A stretch of DNA of 5,250 bases, taken from assembly GCA_030607895.1 (NCBI GenBank), contig JAUWJC010000326.1, positions 1 to 5,250 of the forward strand. The letters are read 5' to 3'. This DNA comes from Pirellulales bacterium (GTDB lineage Bacteria; Planctomycetota; Planctomycetia; Pirellulales; Thermoguttaceae). How positions within the stretch are numbered: the stretch's first letter is position 1; every line of letters starts with the position of its first letter. Under the pieces are notes generated by a model. The model was given only the letters and a program-made list of their open reading frames with translations. It did no database searches and was not told the DNA's origin. A program made the position numbers and the translations under genes. Below are positions 5,246 to 5,250 of the stretch, piece after piece.

Positions 5246-5250
5246 GGAGG
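5246..5250 (+). promoter_or_regulatory. Possible ribosome binding site at the right edge
   Basis: GGAGG occupies the last five bases. With the promoter-like element at 5153-5161 upstream, it would fit a + strand gene whose start codon lies just outside the window. No start codon is visible, so this rests on position and core sequence only. Confidence 0.35.

Larger units (their letters stand above)
5121..5250. other. Downstream intergenic region with no gene visible
   Basis: No open frame with a start codon and ribosome site lies wholly in these 130 bases. No hairpin followed by a T-tract is found just after the TAA at 5118-5120, so termination of the large gene is not explained by an obvious intrinsic terminator. 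The region holds the promoter-like and dyad elements listed separately. Confidence 0.6.

Overview
The window is filled by one very large protein-coding gene on the + strand (177-5120, 1647 codons). It has short non-coding flanks of 176 bp upstream and 130 bp downstream. The high G+C content, the abundance of GGCCG/CCGGC words, and above all the protein type point to a planctomycete, probably an uncultured or Pirellulales-like lineage. The protein is a giant secreted PQQ/BamB-like beta-propeller that begins its mature part with a W-P-M-Y-R-H-D motif. The organism assignment is an inference from protein style, not from a marker gene.

Layout: 1-20 is a perfect GC-rich palindrome, probably a dispersed intergenic repeat. 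28-55 holds small overlapping dyads. 84-112 has a TTGACA box with a poor -10. A strong ribosome binding site (164-169) precedes the ATG at 177. The gene encodes, in order: a Sec signal peptide (residues 1-25); a first set of PQQ-like propeller blades (about 28-442); a Pro/Ser-rich linker; a class I SAM-methyltransferase-like Rossmann domain (about 470-614); a second set of propeller blades (about 634-1029) ending in a C-x-C-S-Y-C cluster; a conserved-looking connector (about 1049-1132); a CBM9-like domain that appears split in two (about 1150-1243 and 1492-1553) by a second, complete CBM9-like domain (about 1252-1446); and a C-terminal malectin-like domain (about 1561-1645). After the stop there is a perfect extended -10 promoter element (5153-5161), a dyad at its expected start point, and a GGAGG at the right edge. 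These suggest that another + strand gene begins just outside the window.

No neighbouring gene is visible, so the function must be read from the protein alone. It is most likely a periplasmic or surface protein that combines a protein- or ligand-binding propeller with three carbohydrate-binding-type modules. The exported methyltransferase-like domain is biochemically puzzling, and the CBM9-within-CBM9 nesting is structurally unusual. Those two points are the best leads. I see no RNA gene, CRISPR array, insertion sequence or multi-gene system here.
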